A stretch of 64,000 bases of DNA from Nannochloropsis salina CCMP1776 (GCA_004565275.1 SDOX01000011.1:519881-583880); one strand, 5' to 3'. Positions 20,798 through 31,674 are shown, numbered from the stretch's first letter. Numbers and translations: made by a program. The notes: generated by a model not told the origin, from the letters alone.

Positions 20798-22354
20798 ATG
20801 ACAGAACGAGCGGGTCCTCCCCGGCTTCCCTCTGCGTTTTCTCGGGGTGGAGACCTTCAGGCAAGAAAAAGATCCACTCGCTCTCCTCCTTTTCCCATCT
20901 TACGCAAAAAGTCGCCGCCGAGTACTCCTGAGCTCTTTCAACATGCACCGAGCCGCACCACCACGAAGGTGCCGCAACGTCGGCATCAGGATTTGAGAAA
21001 TAAGGAGGCGATCTCAACTCTTTTTATCGGAGATGAAGACGAAATAGAACTCATGACTTATCTTGAAGCTAACCCTTTGACATCGGAGGACTTGGCATTC
21101 CTGTTGCCTGCCGGGACCACCACACAATCGCCTCCGCATGGGCTCGCATTCAGCACATATACGGAATATGTGTCCGTCTCACCTTCCCCTGGTGGGCAGC
21201 CCTCTTCAAGCATTGAATTCCGAAGGGAGGATGAGCCGTCAGGTTTGATTGATGTTGAATACAAAAGCGACAGCACTCAAGGCCGCTTTGACCTTGTTTT
21301 AGCGCCCGGGTTCACAAATCACGGCGAGCCTCTTGACGACTCTGTAAGTAGCGCCGACCAAGGCATCACTTGCGGTGGTACACATAGCAGCGGCAACAGC
21401 ACCAGCAGCAGCAAGAATAGCAGCAGCATTTTGAGTAGCAGTGATAGAGGCAGAGGTCGCAGTAGCGTGAAAGTCAGCAATAAAAAAACCTCATTTTCCC
21501 GGTCCGCTGCAGACAGGAACAAGAATAAAGACAAGACAGGCCCTGCCAAGCCGAGGGGGCCGAAGGTAAGCGCTACCAAGAAGAAGTCGCCCATCACCCC
21601 CCACGCGAATTGTCGCTTTGTCTCGTCGCCGTTTGAGGTGGTCAAGGGCTTTGGACAAGATGATGAGAATGACGCCACGGACGAGGAGATAGGGTGGAAT
21701 GGCCCTTTTGGGCACCAAACCTCGTCGACAGAGAGCAAGAAGGGCAGCAGTCCGTGGACATCATCGTCTTCCCTTTTGCCTGCTAGGCGCTGCTGCTTTT
21801 CCTTCAAAGACTGGGGCGAGAGGCTCGGATCTCCAGGCTTCGCGGGCCCTCCGCCGACGTCGAATGTGAAGCCGATAAAGCGCACGGCTAAATCGGCATC
21901 AACGACCAAGGCAACAATCTTAAGTAGATCGCCGAGCAGAGCAACTATAAAGCCGTCCTTGAAGAATACGAGGGAAGCCAGAGCTCCTGCGCTATCGGAG
22001 ACACGCCCCATGCCTCTCACTATGGAGGCAAACCATTCAGAGGCCTCAGCTCTAGCAGTCTCTCTACCGTGCGCAAAACCTGGAAGCCTCCCTAATCTAG
22101 TCCTGGACATTCCCCACCATCCGTTCACGCTTGGCCCAGTCTCATTCGGCAGCTACGACGGGGCCACGACGCATGAGGAAAGGGATGAAGAGGAGGCCGA
22201 GTACTTGAATAAGGAAGGTGAAACGCTCTCAGACTCTGCCTTGGATATCCTTATGCACGCCTTTTCATCAGATGGCTTGAGCGACTGCCCATTTATGGGA
22301 GAGGTCCCTGTGATCGCCCATGAAATCCAGGAAAGGGGCGCATCTTTCTTCTAG
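20798..22354 (+). CDS. Unknown Ser-rich protein
   Basis: About 518 residues from ATG 20798. The frame is open 360 bp further upstream without an ATG, so a spliced 5' exon is possible. The N-terminal part is basic and disordered-looking, with one compact segment around residues 70-95 (ELMTYLEANPLTSEDLAFLL). A Ser/Asn-rich repeat (imperfect AGC codons, 21378-21450) is followed by Lys/Ser-rich sequence (KKTSFSRSAADRNKNKDK). The C-terminus is acidic (THEERDEEEAEYLNKEGE). No domain was recognised. Long frame length and coherent composition suggest a real gene, possibly nuclear; function is not inferred. Confidence 0.55.
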   Translation: MTERAGPPRLPSAFSRGGDLQARKRSTRSPPFPILRKKSPPSTPELFQHAPSRTTTKVPQRRHQDLRNKEAISTLFIGDEDEIELMTYLEANPLTSEDLAFLLPAGTTTQSPPHGLAFSTYTEYVSVSPSPGGQPSSSIEFRREDEPSGLIDVEYKSDSTQGRFDLVLAPGFTNHGEPLDDSVSSADQGITCGGTHSSGNSTSSSKNSSSILSSSDRGRGRSSVKVSNKKTSFSRSAADRNKNKDKTGPAKPRGPKVSATKKKSPITPHANCRFVSSPFEVVKGFGQDDENDATDEEIGWNGPFGHQTSSTESKKGSSPWTSSSSLLPARRCCFSFKDWGERLGSPGFAGPPPTSNVKPIKRTAKSASTTKATILSRSPSRATIKPSLKNTREARAPALSETRPMPLTMEANHSEASALAVSLPCAKPGSLPNLVLDIPHHPFTLGPVSFGSYDGATTHEERDEEEAEYLNKEGETLSDSALDILMHAFSSDGLSDCPFMGEVPVIAHEIQERGASFF

Positions 22355-23147
22355 GCATCCGCAGGTACCTCCCGAAATGGGTGTAGAGAGCATGTTCCCG
22401 GAAGCAGGGCTTAAAGTCGTCTTCATCGAGCAGTCTTTCCCTGCGTGTAAAGGCATTTTTCGAGCTCATTTTGTCGTGTACGTCGGCGTGTTTGTGTGCA
22501 TGAGCCAAAAATGCTGCCGGGGAATAAACATCCGAATCAGCTACAGTCCTTTAGTAGAGGCAGTTGATGTATGTAATGGATAATCTTGTCTTGCGCAAAG
22601 TATTACGAACCTCAAAGTGAATTCAAGGTAATAGGAAAGACAAGAAATGACGTATTTAACTGTGAGGTAGGGAGCGAGAGGGAGAGGTGGGCGTTCCAAT
22701 TCTCAAAAGATTAATGTGTACTATATAAGCTGACAAAAGAATAAACTTTATAAAACATGAGTCTCGCTTCACGGTCTCATTTTTCGCTTTTCGCCCGCAC
22801 AGAACCAAACTATTTACACTGTCGTACACAACCCAGCAGGGATTACACCTCTTGAAATCTCTGGTAATCAACAAAAGCAAAATGCTCAGTCATCTTAAAT
22901 GAAGAAGTCAAATCAAGTTGCTCCGCTTTGATAAAAGCACTGGGAATACATGAGTCTCGCGCAGCAGACGACCAAAAATGGAAACCTCTTTGGCCCATGC
23001 ACGGTTCCACGCTGACGCCTCGGAGTCGACCCTGTGGGATGCAATACGATAGCGCCGACGGTCATCTCATTTGCTCACTTGGAAACCTCACAATCCTCCA
23101 TCAAATTAATAAGTCTACCTGCGTTTCCAGCGGTCTTCTTGACAGGA
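22355..23147. other. Tandem intergenic region
   Basis: 793 bp between two plus-strand genes; AT-richer, with no supported gene. An open frame runs into the Ldh2-family gene from 23034 without an ATG, and a CTGCGTTTCCAG acceptor-like site near 23130 could mark a 5' exon boundary. Confidence 0.4.
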
Positions 23148-24233
23148 ATGCCTCCGACACGGAAAGAAGAAGTGGAAATGGATTTGAGTGAACTTGAGGC
23201 GGTGACGCAGCGCCTCCTTCAGCAGTCGTTGAACTATAATGAGGAGGAGGCTGCCATCATCACTAGGGTGCTCCTATACGCCCAAATGCGGGGCAATAGC
23301 CAGGGTGTGATCAAGCTCGTGACCGGAGGTGTTCCTGCTTCCGACGCCTCCACACACACCGATATCGAGGTTGAGCACGAGACGAAGGTATCCGCCCGCC
23401 TGCACGGACATGGCACTGCTGGAATGCTTGTCCTCCATCGTGCGACTTCGATGGCTATCCAGAAAGCTAGAGAGCATGGATTGAGCATTGTCGCCACCCA
23501 TGGAACGTCGTCCGGTACGGGTGCCATTGGATTCTATGCCCGCAGTGTCGCAGACAATGGTCTTGTGGGCATCATTCTCTCGCAGAGTCCCGAGCTCATG
23601 GCGCCGCATGGATCGTACGAGCCGATCTTCGGCACGAACCCTTTCGCTTTTGGCATCCCACGTGACGATACCTCAACTCCTATAGTACTCGATATGGCTA
23701 CCTCGGCGTATGCGTGGTACGCTCTAAAGGAAGCTCGAGCCGCCGGGCAACCTATCCCCCCGGACGTGGCCTACGATGCCGAGGGCCATCCTACCCGGGA
23801 CCCGAGTGCAGCTCTCTCAGGGGCATTGCGGGTATTTGATCGCTCGCACAAGGGAAGTCACATCGCCCTGATGGTGGAGCTTTTGGCGGGGGGGCTGACG
23901 GGAGCGGACGTGGAGGAGAAATGGCAGCGAGAAAACTGGGGCAACCTGGTTGTGGCCATCGACCCCGAGGTCCTAGGGCAGGGACTGGCTCAGTTTACAG
24001 CCAAGGTGGAGGCAGTGGTCAGACGAGTGGAAGGTGCCAAGCCCTTGTCGGGGGCGACGGTGCAGGAAAGGGGAGATGGGAGCGCCCAGCTTAGGACCGG
24101 CGGAGACGTCCGAGGTCCCTCCTTGCCGGGCTCGCGCAGTGAGGCTGAGGCGGCGACAGTCGCAGGAAGGGGAAGGATCAGAGTAGAACGTAGTGTTTAC
24201 GAGAATTTAATGAAAGAGGTCGCTTCTTTTTAG
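23148..24233 (+). CDS. Ldh2-family (malate/L-lactate dehydrogenase-like) oxidoreductase
   Basis: 361 residues from ATG 23148 (a second ATG at 23178). The fold signature of the Ldh2/YiaK/sulfolactate dehydrogenase family is clear: helix pairs then RGNSQGVIKL, GHGTAGMLVLHRATSMAI, a THGTSSGTGAIGFYAR loop, FGTNPFAFGIP, and PIVLDMATSA for NAD(P) binding, with HIALMVELLAGGLTG further on. Length agrees with the family (330-360). Odd: the catalytic His motif of characterised members (DSHG) reads NSQG, and the NxxHFG loop reads TSSGTG, so the usual acid/base His is missing. I recall similar motifs in other family members, so this may be a distinct subfamily rather than a dead enzyme. Substrate is unknown; no targeting peptide is obvious. 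Confidence 0.85.
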   Translation: MPPTRKEEVEMDLSELEAVTQRLLQQSLNYNEEEAAIITRVLLYAQMRGNSQGVIKLVTGGVPASDASTHTDIEVEHETKVSARLHGHGTAGMLVLHRATSMAIQKAREHGLSIVATHGTSSGTGAIGFYARSVADNGLVGIILSQSPELMAPHGSYEPIFGTNPFAFGIPRDDTSTPIVLDMATSAYAWYALKEARAAGQPIPPDVAYDAEGHPTRDPSAALSGALRVFDRSHKGSHIALMVELLAGGLTGADVEEKWQRENWGNLVVAIDPEVLGQGLAQFTAKVEAVVRRVEGAKPLSGATVQERGDGSAQLRTGGDVRGPSLPGSRSEAEAATVAGRGRIRVERSVYENLMKEVASF

Positions 24234-24502
24234 GTGCCTGCGCGTGTGACACACACTAGGAAGCTGGCAACGAAAATGTCGTTTGAGAATATCCTTTAAA
24301 TTGCAACGAAATCTGGCGCGAAGCCATGTCGATAAAACCGTGCTTTGTGTCAAAGCTTTTTCTTTGACTAGTACTTGCGTATACCGAAACTGATCCAATC
24401 ACCTGAACAGTTTTGCCTTCACTCCTGGTCCTAGCCGGGGCGACTGCCTAGGCTCTATTTACAGAGGACGGGCTGGCACGCAGCTCGCCACCCTCCTCCT
24501 AT

Positions 24503-26257
24503 TCAGTGCGGGCACGTGTGCGAGGACACCAAGGGATACAGGTTCGTCCTAGCTGTGAGACTGGTGGCACCCACACAGACGACCAAACCCAAGAAAAACA
24601 TCCCCACGTCAATCAAGGCCTCCCGCCGCAGTAGTCGTGCGTTGAACAGGATGAGATGGAAGAGCGGGGGCAGGACGAAGGAAAGGATGGCCACCGAGAA
24701 GGCGCCCAAGAAAGCCACCACTCCTCCAAAACACGGCACCAACGTGGCAAGGAGAGCGGTCGCAAAGACAATGCAAGCTCGGAGGATAAGAACGCGCCAG
24801 GACCAGGTTCTGCTCTTGGAATGTGGCTGCTGGTACCGTGGCATGTGCCCCGGGGGCCTGTCGGAAGGGCTTCTGGGGGTCTCCCTACTGATCTCTTCTC
24901 GACGGCCCAGGCACTGGGCGAGGATGGAGCGCGAGGAAGACAAGGCCTCCGGTTCGTCTCGAGGCTGGTAGTAACTTGTAGGGCCTTGCAATGACTCCCA
25001 CCGGTAGATTCGCGCCACGCGGGGGCCCTCCAGCGCCTTTTCCACGCTCTCGCACAGGGGAACGATGGCCAAGGGGTAGGTGAGCACGCAAACTAAGACC
25101 ATGGACAGGCGCACGGTGGTACTGAGGGGGGAGGTGGAAAGAACGGTGAGGATGTTGGGTGGCACCACGAAGTCATAGAGCAGGACGACGGTCTCCGCGA
25201 TGAGGATATAGGCGGCAGCCACACTGACGAGAGCCAACCCGACCGCGGGGCGGAAGAACTCGGGGCAGGGCATGCTGCCTTGGATCGGAAAGAGGAGAGG
25301 GGGAATGCCGAAAGAGAAACAGGCGATGCCGAAAAAGCGGGAGAGACCCTTCGCGTCCGTTTCGAAAGCACGGTCCCAGGCACTGGGGCCGCCGCCCGCT
25401 TCGACTGCCGCTGCCGCCGCCGCCGCCGCGGTGGGGCTTGTGTGATTAATCCCCAGGGCGATGATGGTGATGAAGGATAGTAGTAAGGCGATGATGCCGA
25501 AGAAGGACGTATAGGAGAGGAAGGACAGAGACTTGGCACAGGACAGAGGCAGAACGACCAGCACACAAAGCAAGGTGTTGGCCAAGCGTGTAAAGATTGG
25601 CGATCCCGCCCAAACCAGGCTCACAGGCGTGATTTCCAGGAGGTCGCTCGCTGCGATCAAATACGAGACGCCGCATCCCACGAAGGTCACACCGGTGGCG
25701 GCGCGCACCAAGATGGCTCCTGGTCGGCCGAGGGCCTTCAAGGCAATGAAAGCGTACACGTCGTTAGCCTCCACGTCATCTGCACCCAATGCAGCTGAAT
25801 CCAACAGCTCTTTGCATGCCAACAGCCGATTAGATGCAAAGTAGTTCCACCGCGCCATAAGAATGATGCCCAGAGCACCCCAAAACAACCCGCCATTCAA
25901 GAACGCGTAAGGCAAGGCCAAGGCGCCCGTGCCCATGCACACTTTTACCAGAGTGAAAAACGCACCCTCGACACCTGCTGCACCCTCATCTTTAATAGGA
26001 CTCTGTCGGGAGAAGTCCTCGTTGGATTCGCGAGTTCGAAGTACAAGGGCGCAGGAGGAGAAAAGAGGCGAGTGGGGTATGATACGGTGCTCCTGTGTCG
26101 AAAGCGGCAAACTACTTCCTGTTCGCGATCTGCTTGGCACTACAAATTCGGGAGATTGTGAAAATGTTGATGCTATGCTTCCGTAATATTGCTGCGGATT
26201 TGTTGACGTCCAAAGTGAACCATTTTCAGGTGTCTCGTCAGGGCCCCTTGGCGCCAT
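24503..26257 (-). CDS. AAAP-family amino-acid transporter (SLC36-like)
   Basis: 584 residues, single exon, from ATG 26257. The N-terminal 95 residues are polar. The AAAP signature follows: KVCMGTGALALPYAFLNGG in helix 1, then about 10 further helices, including LVRAATGVTFVGCGVSYLIA and FFGIACFSFGIPPLLFPIQG. A run of eight Ala codons (GCC/GCG repeats near 25410) lies in a loop, and a long polar loop with RSPSDRPPGH precedes the last helices. It is diverged from the other AAAP gene at 8502-10019, with little sequence similarity outside the fold, so it is not a recent duplicate. Likely an intracellular-membrane amino-acid:proton carrier; substrate unknown. It converges on the Ldh2-family gene, with 269 bp between stop codons. 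Confidence 0.88.
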   Translation of the reverse strand: MAPRGPDETPENGSLWTSTNPQQYYGSIASTFSQSPEFVVPSRSRTGSSLPLSTQEHRIIPHSPLFSSCALVLRTRESNEDFSRQSPIKDEGAAGVEGAFFTLVKVCMGTGALALPYAFLNGGLFWGALGIILMARWNYFASNRLLACKELLDSAALGADDVEANDVYAFIALKALGRPGAILVRAATGVTFVGCGVSYLIAASDLLEITPVSLVWAGSPIFTRLANTLLCVLVVLPLSCAKSLSFLSYTSFFGIIALLLSFITIIALGINHTSPTAAAAAAAAVEAGGGPSAWDRAFETDAKGLSRFFGIACFSFGIPPLLFPIQGSMPCPEFFRPAVGLALVSVAAAYILIAETVVLLYDFVVPPNILTVLSTSPLSTTVRLSMVLVCVLTYPLAIVPLCESVEKALEGPRVARIYRWESLQGPTSYYQPRDEPEALSSSRSILAQCLGRREEISRETPRSPSDRPPGHMPRYQQPHSKSRTWSWRVLILRACIVFATALLATLVPCFGGVVAFLGAFSVAILSFVLPPLFHLILFNARLLRREALIDVGMFFLGLVVCVGATSLTARTNLYPLVSSHTCPH

Positions 26258-26880
26258 GAGACGAAATGGTGCCCCTGAAACAGGTAAAGATAGAAGAAGG
26301 CACTCATTTCAGGTGCTAAGTTAAGATACTGTCATTCGATGTACATCGAACATTGTTCGCTCATCATGTCAGAAACGTATGGGTAGTATATTTCTACTTC
26401 CTTCTTCCTGTCGCGAACCTCCCGGCTGGCCTCTGGCTAACTGAATTTGGGTGCCTTGACCTTTTGAGGAAACAATCCTCCGGACGGCTTTGATTATACT
26501 TTTCTTGTAGACCGCAAAGACTATTTCTCGACAATTCTTTTTTTCGTTCCATACATGAAGGGGGGAAAAGCAAATGACCAGACACCGGGAGCTCCACTCT
26601 CTGGCGTGGGTTTCTCTCCGGGTACTTTTGTTTCAAACAAGTTGGTTCGAGAAGTTGAGGGTTGCAGGGGCTGACGCTTCGTACGCCGTGAAAGAACAAG
26701 AATCCGAGGTTATAGTGCGAGTCAAGCACCCTATTTCTTAATATTTCGTGCCCTTATGATGCCACAAAATGTGACATGTACTGCACATCGCTTGGTCGGG
26801 AGAAAGAAAAGTACAACGAACACAAGAGGAAATCACAACCTAGAGGTGCTTTTTTTTTCGGGGTAGCCGCAGCTTTTAGT
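26258..26880. other. Tandem intergenic region
   Basis: 623 bp between two minus-strand genes; upstream promoter of the AAAP gene and 3' UTR of the plastid protein gene. A 111-codon minus-strand frame at 26394-26729 has no features I trust. Confidence 0.4.
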
Positions 26881-28969
26881 CTAAAACCCATCAAAATCCA
26901 ATTCCTCGTCCTCCTCGCCATCTTCCCCCTCAAACAAATCCTCTGATGCCCTATTATTGCGCATATTCTCAATCTCTTCTCGCAACTGCGGGAAGCGCTT
27001 GACGACGTATGCTTCATATGCCTCCCAATGGCGCTTCACATCCTCATCGCTTAAGGATTCCAACCTCGCCTCTTCCTCCTCTGCGAGCTTCGCCCGGGCT
27101 TCTTCTCGGCTCTGTGTGGCCCTCTCCGTGAGGACAGGGGGGACGGATGGCGGCCGGAAGGTGGCCATTTTGCTCTGGACGTAGACCATCGCACGACCGC
27201 GGACTTTCAGCATTTCCACCATCTGGTCCTCCTTATTATCAATATCAACACATTTCCATTCCTCAGTAGTGATCTCGCCCCAGCCATCCAACACTTCGTT
27301 CAAGTGATCGCCGTACATGGGATACCTGTCCAAGAATTCTGGGGCCGACCCAGCGGTCTCTTTGCGGACCCGGCGGATCATTTCCGACCGATACGCCTCT
27401 TTGCCTACCAGGCGCTCCAAGAACCCCGATCGCACTTCGAACACCCACAGGGCCTGCTGCATCGCCTCCACGAGGTCATCGTCGCCTTCCCCCTCTCCTT
27501 CCTCCTCCTCCTCCGCCCCGTCTTCCAGGTCGTCCCACCCGTCGTCCTCGTCCTCTTCTTCCCCACTCCCTGTCCCCAAAACGAGAGAGTGCCCTCTGTA
27601 TGAGCCGTCTGGGCCTAACACGCCTTCGGCTCGTGCCTGTATGAGCAGCTCCTCCTTCTCTCCCACCGGCAGCCTCTTCAGACGAAAGGTCTCCATGGAC
27701 TGATACCCTGCCAGTTTCTCGTCCATATACGACTCGTACCCAGGGTGCTTCTTGGCCCAGTCCTCCACAAAGCCCACTGTCTCTCCAAAGAGGTCGTCGG
27801 CGTAGTATCTGAGAACAGGGGGAGCAGCAAGGCAATGAGCATCTTTCTTCGACTTGCCTTCTCCTGCCCCCGCCGCGTCCGACAAGCGATCTTTCCCGCC
27901 CAAACATCTTCACTAAAGCCCTCCCTCAAGCTCACCTCTCAAAATGCGCTTTGGGGTAGTGGTGCTGCAGGAAGAAGACCCGCGTCTCGAAGGCCAGCAC
28001 CGCCCGCCGCACGGCCGCCACGAACTTCGTCAGGGCCTCCTCATCCTCCTTCCAAAGCCCAAACACAAGGTGCTGCGAATCCCGCATAGCTTGAACGAGT
28101 TCCGCCTTAACGCTGTAATTCCCCATCAGACCGGGGTCCAGGTATGGCACCTCCCAGTCCAAGCGTTTCGGGTACTCGAGCGCCCGCGGCGCAGTACCCA
28201 AGGTAGCATCCATGTAGCGAGGCAGCAGCTCCTCCAGCGTCTTTCCAGGAAAGAGCTCCGCCAGTCGTTTTAAAGCTTTCTTCAAGTATGGCGTGCCTAT
28301 CAAGATGGTGGGGGCTTCCGAAATAGCCTTGATCACGTCGTGACCCGGCATCGCCTCTTTTAGGACCTCCACCCGGGCAGACAACTCCTCCGACGACCAC
28401 AGCAGCACGTCCGGCACTTCTTTGCAAAGCTTGTCCAGCTTCACACCTGGAAGTAATGCCGCTATCATACTTTTTTTTTCGGGATTGCCGGACGTATCCA
28501 CAAAGCGATGGTTGGCGGCAAAGTCGTCGGAGTTCAAAGGCCGAAATTTCTGATTTGTTCTTCCTTCCGGTGTGAGGCTGCCACCACTTCCCACAGCCCC
28601 AAAGAGCGGAGTCACTCTTCTCATATGGTGCTGTCCAGACCGTGGCTCTCTAGTGTGTGGGACGTGGTCGGCCAGTCCTTTCCAAGAGCACGAGGTTGCG
28701 CCGCTCGACCCGGCCCCCGCGAGCCCGGTCCTTGTGTGGGCAAAGTTGACAATGAAGGCCCGCTTTCGTCTCGCACCGCTTCCATTGTCCTCTCTTATCC
28801 GAAAGAAATCGCGCACAGCATAGTTTTGGGTCACTGTGCACGATGATGACGGCGCTCGCGGGCCATGCAAGAAGGCCATGGCGGGATGAGCCATTGATGC
28901 AGCAGTAGCCAAAAGTGTTATGCATCCTCCACCGCAGGCCGCGACTCTAAGTGGCCTTTGTACTGTCAT
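26881..28969 (-). CDS. Plastid-targeted helical-repeat protein (mTERF-like?), two exons
   Basis: Exons 28969-27936 and 27808-26881 join across a 127-bp intron (AG|GTGAGC, TTCTCAG) to give about 653 residues; the splice restores FERYYADDLFGE. The start at 28969 gives a signal peptide ending in HPAMAF|LHGPRAP, close to the ochrophyte plastid cleavage motif; an ATG at 29002 would add 11 residues. Residues about 150-260 contain paired helices (LPGVKLDKLCKEVPDVLLW and ISEAPTILIG), in which predicted turns follow a Pro at regular spacing, as in mTERF or related repeats; this assignment is tentative. The second half is strongly acidic with a Glu/Asp-rich loop and ends EEDELDFDGF-like. Predicted stroma protein, perhaps nucleic-acid related. 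Similar proteins may be ochrophyte-specific. Confidence 0.75.
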
Positions 28970-29502
28970 CTTGTTATCGCCGTTGATGTCCTTCCTGCGC
29001 ATGCAGTTATTTGACAAGTGGATGAGCAAGGAATGCTACAGGTGTGTTCCTATCCGTCCAGCCCCCACGCAGGCTTCAACAAGCCGCCTTACTCTGTACC
29101 TCGATTTCCCGAGACTTCAGCCTCTCCCAGCGCTTCAGATTCTTCCAGGTTATTGCCTCGCTACCGCGTGCCCTGCACCTGTGCATAGTGGCAGGCCACG
29201 GTCGTTACGGTTTGAAAGTCTGAATGAAAGACGCAGAGAGGCTTGCTTCCCCCGCCCATCTCCCGCAGACTCCCCGCCGCTTGCCTCTCGAAATCGCAAT
29301 AGACGACGCGCATTTTCTGGCAGACATTTTCCTGACCAGCTCGATGATTGTCCTTCAATACTATCACAGAAAATTTAAGAGATGGTGTGCATTTTATTCC
29401 TCTGCCCATACATAATGCCTAATAACTTGGTTGTGCCCGCAGCGCACGAGAAGAGTTAGCTCCTCCACCTCCCCTCAACTACCGCTGGCCTACTCTATCA
29501 CT
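28970..29502. promoter_or_regulatory. Divergent intergenic region, probable shared promoter
   Basis: 533 bp between the plastid-protein gene start (minus) and the LCMT1 start (plus). No specific element was recognised. Confidence 0.4.
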
Positions 29503-31092
29503 ATGGAGGAAGAATCTGAACCATGGCCCCCGACCCTCCCACCTTCACCCAACTTCCACGCTATTGCATCTCCTTCGTACTCTGTCTCTCCAACCGGGCC
29601 ATCATCCGCTTGTGCTTTTGGCACAAGCGTGCAAGAGACTGCTATGGAAGCTCTGAACGGGAAGGCAGCGTGCGTGCGAGAGGGTTACTACCGGGATCGG
29701 TATATAGACTTCTTCCGCCCAAACTATCCACCGGTACCACGAATGTCACCCCTAATCAAGCGCGGATATTTCACGCGCGTACGGGCATTGCAACTGATCA
29801 TTGACAAATTCGAGAAACAAGTCCTCGCGTCGTCCTCCAACACTTTGTCTCACACGACTGAAGAGGAACTTCCTCAGCCGCCATTACCTTCTCCACCACG
29901 AGTCAATCTTGTATTGCTAGGTGCAGGGCTTGACACATTGTTTCTTCGATTGCGTGAGGAGGAAGAAAATGCAAAGAAGAGCTCCAAGCACAACGTACAG
30001 GCGGTAACCCGCTTCTGTTACGAAGTCGACTTTCCTCCCCTGATGAAGTATAAAGCGCATTGCATCTGGAAAAATGAGGAGCTTACTTCTTTATTGGGCG
30101 TCTCTCCAGCTAGAGAAACATCTCCAGGCGGCCGGCCTGACAGTCCCACCGTCGGCGGAGCATCTGTGATCTTGACCAGTCGACGCGTGACGAGCAGCTT
30201 CAGAGAGAAGAAGGGCGGAGACGGGCCCAGGCAGCAGCGATCCGGCTGCTATATCCTGGTGGCTGGGGATCTGGCGGAGACTGCGGCGTTGGAACGGGCT
30301 TTGGAGGCGGCTGGAATCGATTGGGCTGTTCCTACCCTGCTCATTACGGAGTGCGTGCTCGTGTATATGGAGGCAGAGGCCAGTCGAGCCCTGGTGGAGG
30401 TGAGTGGTGCATCAAGCGTAGCAGCAATAAGGTCGGGGGGGGAAAAGTCGTGTGGGCGGATGCCTTGGAGTGTGGTTGGGAAGTGTCTGGATAGCGCGGG
30501 CGAGGACGGGAAGGGTTTTTTGATTAGAGGGCAAGTTTGAGGCCTGGAGAGCACTCTTGTCTTATACAACAATTGCAACTTTTTTTAGTGGACAGCAGCC
30601 AAGTTTCGCACGGCCGCCTGGGCGTCTTACGACATGATATCGCCGCACGATGTCTTCGGCCGCATGATGAGAAGCAATTTGACGGCACGGGGACTTTCTC
30701 TACCCGGGTTCGAGACCTGGGGCCGCAGCCTGAAGACGCAAAAGGCCCGTTTTGTGGGAGGAGAAGAAGGCGGCGTGGGTGGGGGGCTAGAAGGCGGCGT
30801 GGGTGGGGTGCCCTGGGAACGCGCTGTAGGCGGGGATATGAACAATGTGTACGACCACTTCTTGCTGCCCGAGGATAGAAAAAAAGCGGCGACATTGGAG
30901 CATTTGGACGAGGTGGAGGAATGGCAGATGCTCATGGTAAGTAGAAATCGGAAATTTGGCAAGTTTTTTGTGGTCAAACACAGCGCTTGAATTTTTTTTT
31001 CTGATGACACTTAGGGGCACTACTGTTACGTCGTGGCGACTCGAGGCGCAGCCATGAAGGGTTTTCTTCAAGGCCAGCCGGGTTTCAAATAG
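29503..31092 (+). CDS. LCMT1: Leucine carboxyl methyltransferase 1 (PP2A methylation), three exons
   Basis: Exons 29503-30399, 30589-30936 and 31015-31092 (introns 189 and 78 bp; donors GAG|GTGAGT and ATG|GTAAGT, acceptors TTTTTTTAG and ACTTAG) encode 440 residues. SAM-binding motif LLGAGLDTLFLRL, then RFCYEVDFPPLMKYKA, then VAGDLAETAALERAL and LLITECVLVYMEAE. Splicing restores RALVEWTAAKF and FGRMMRSNLTARGL, and the family end WQMLMGHYCYVVATR. LCMT1 methylates the C-terminal Leu of the PP2A catalytic subunit, favouring B-subunit binding. Odd: exon 2 carries a small Gly-rich insertion with a duplicated EGGVGG unit. The protein lacks the Kelch repeats of the tRNA-modifying LCMT2. The start is the first ATG; a non-ATG open frame precedes it. 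Confidence 0.92.
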
Positions 31093-31350
31093 CAAGTTCT
31101 GAACGGTAAACAGACAGAGTAGGATCCTTTAAGCAGACGAGAATGAAAAGTTGCAGGCCAAGCTGTAAACTTAATTAAAACGCGTGCAAATAATGACATG
31201 TAAAGCTCTAGTTAAAAACACGCGGTACCTCACGAGAAGACGAAAATTAACCATTTCAACAGTATTCAATCAAGCTCAACACGTTTATTTTTATGTGGTC
31301 GACACAGAATTTAACCTTTCATAGCGACAAAAGTTAGTATCCGTCATTCT

Positions 31351-31674
31351 TTATTTATTTTTGTATTCGGCCATCGGGGCAGTACGCCTCGGTGGGAGGT
31401 TAAGAGTTGAAGTTTCTCCTCCTTCCCCAGGCCGCTCGCCCCCCCCTCCCCGACGCGCCTCACTCTTCGTTTTCTTGGTCCACGAGTTGACATTGAAGCG
31501 AGGCCTTGAACGGGAGGAATAGAGGACTGAGACTTTCGTGTTGCCATTCTTGCTTCTACGAGTCCGCGTGTCTGGAGCGGCTTTGAGCGTGGGACCTCCA
31601 CATAGAATGCCTACCAAAAAACGTCGTCGCTCATCCTCTGAGGAGTCCATCACGTTGGCATCGAGGGCAGGCAT
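31351..31674 (-). CDS. Possible small basic protein
   Basis: A 107-codon frame from ATG 31674. The N-terminal MDSSEDERRRFLVGILCGG is followed by Arg/Lys-rich sequence (RPRFNVNSWTKKTKSEARRG). No family was recognised. It sits between the LCMT1 3' end and the topoisomerase start. A plus-strand frame through the same bases (MPTKKRRRSSSEES) is also open, so the strand is not certain. Kept as a candidate because both flanks leave room for a gene. Confidence 0.3.
   Translation of the reverse strand: MPALDANVMDSSEDERRRFLVGILCGGPTLKAAPDTRTRRSKNGNTKVSVLYSSRSRPRFNVNSWTKKTKSEARRGGGGERPGEGGETSTLNLPPRRTAPMAEYKNK

Noticed and set aside
21319-22128. Long minus-strand open frame opposite the Ser-rich gene
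   Set aside because: Its Leu/Phe/Ser-rich content mirrors the AGC/AAG-rich plus-strand gene; no motif or independent start signal.
26394-26729. 111-codon minus-strand frame between two genes
   Set aside because: No motif and no ATG context or splice signal that would support it.
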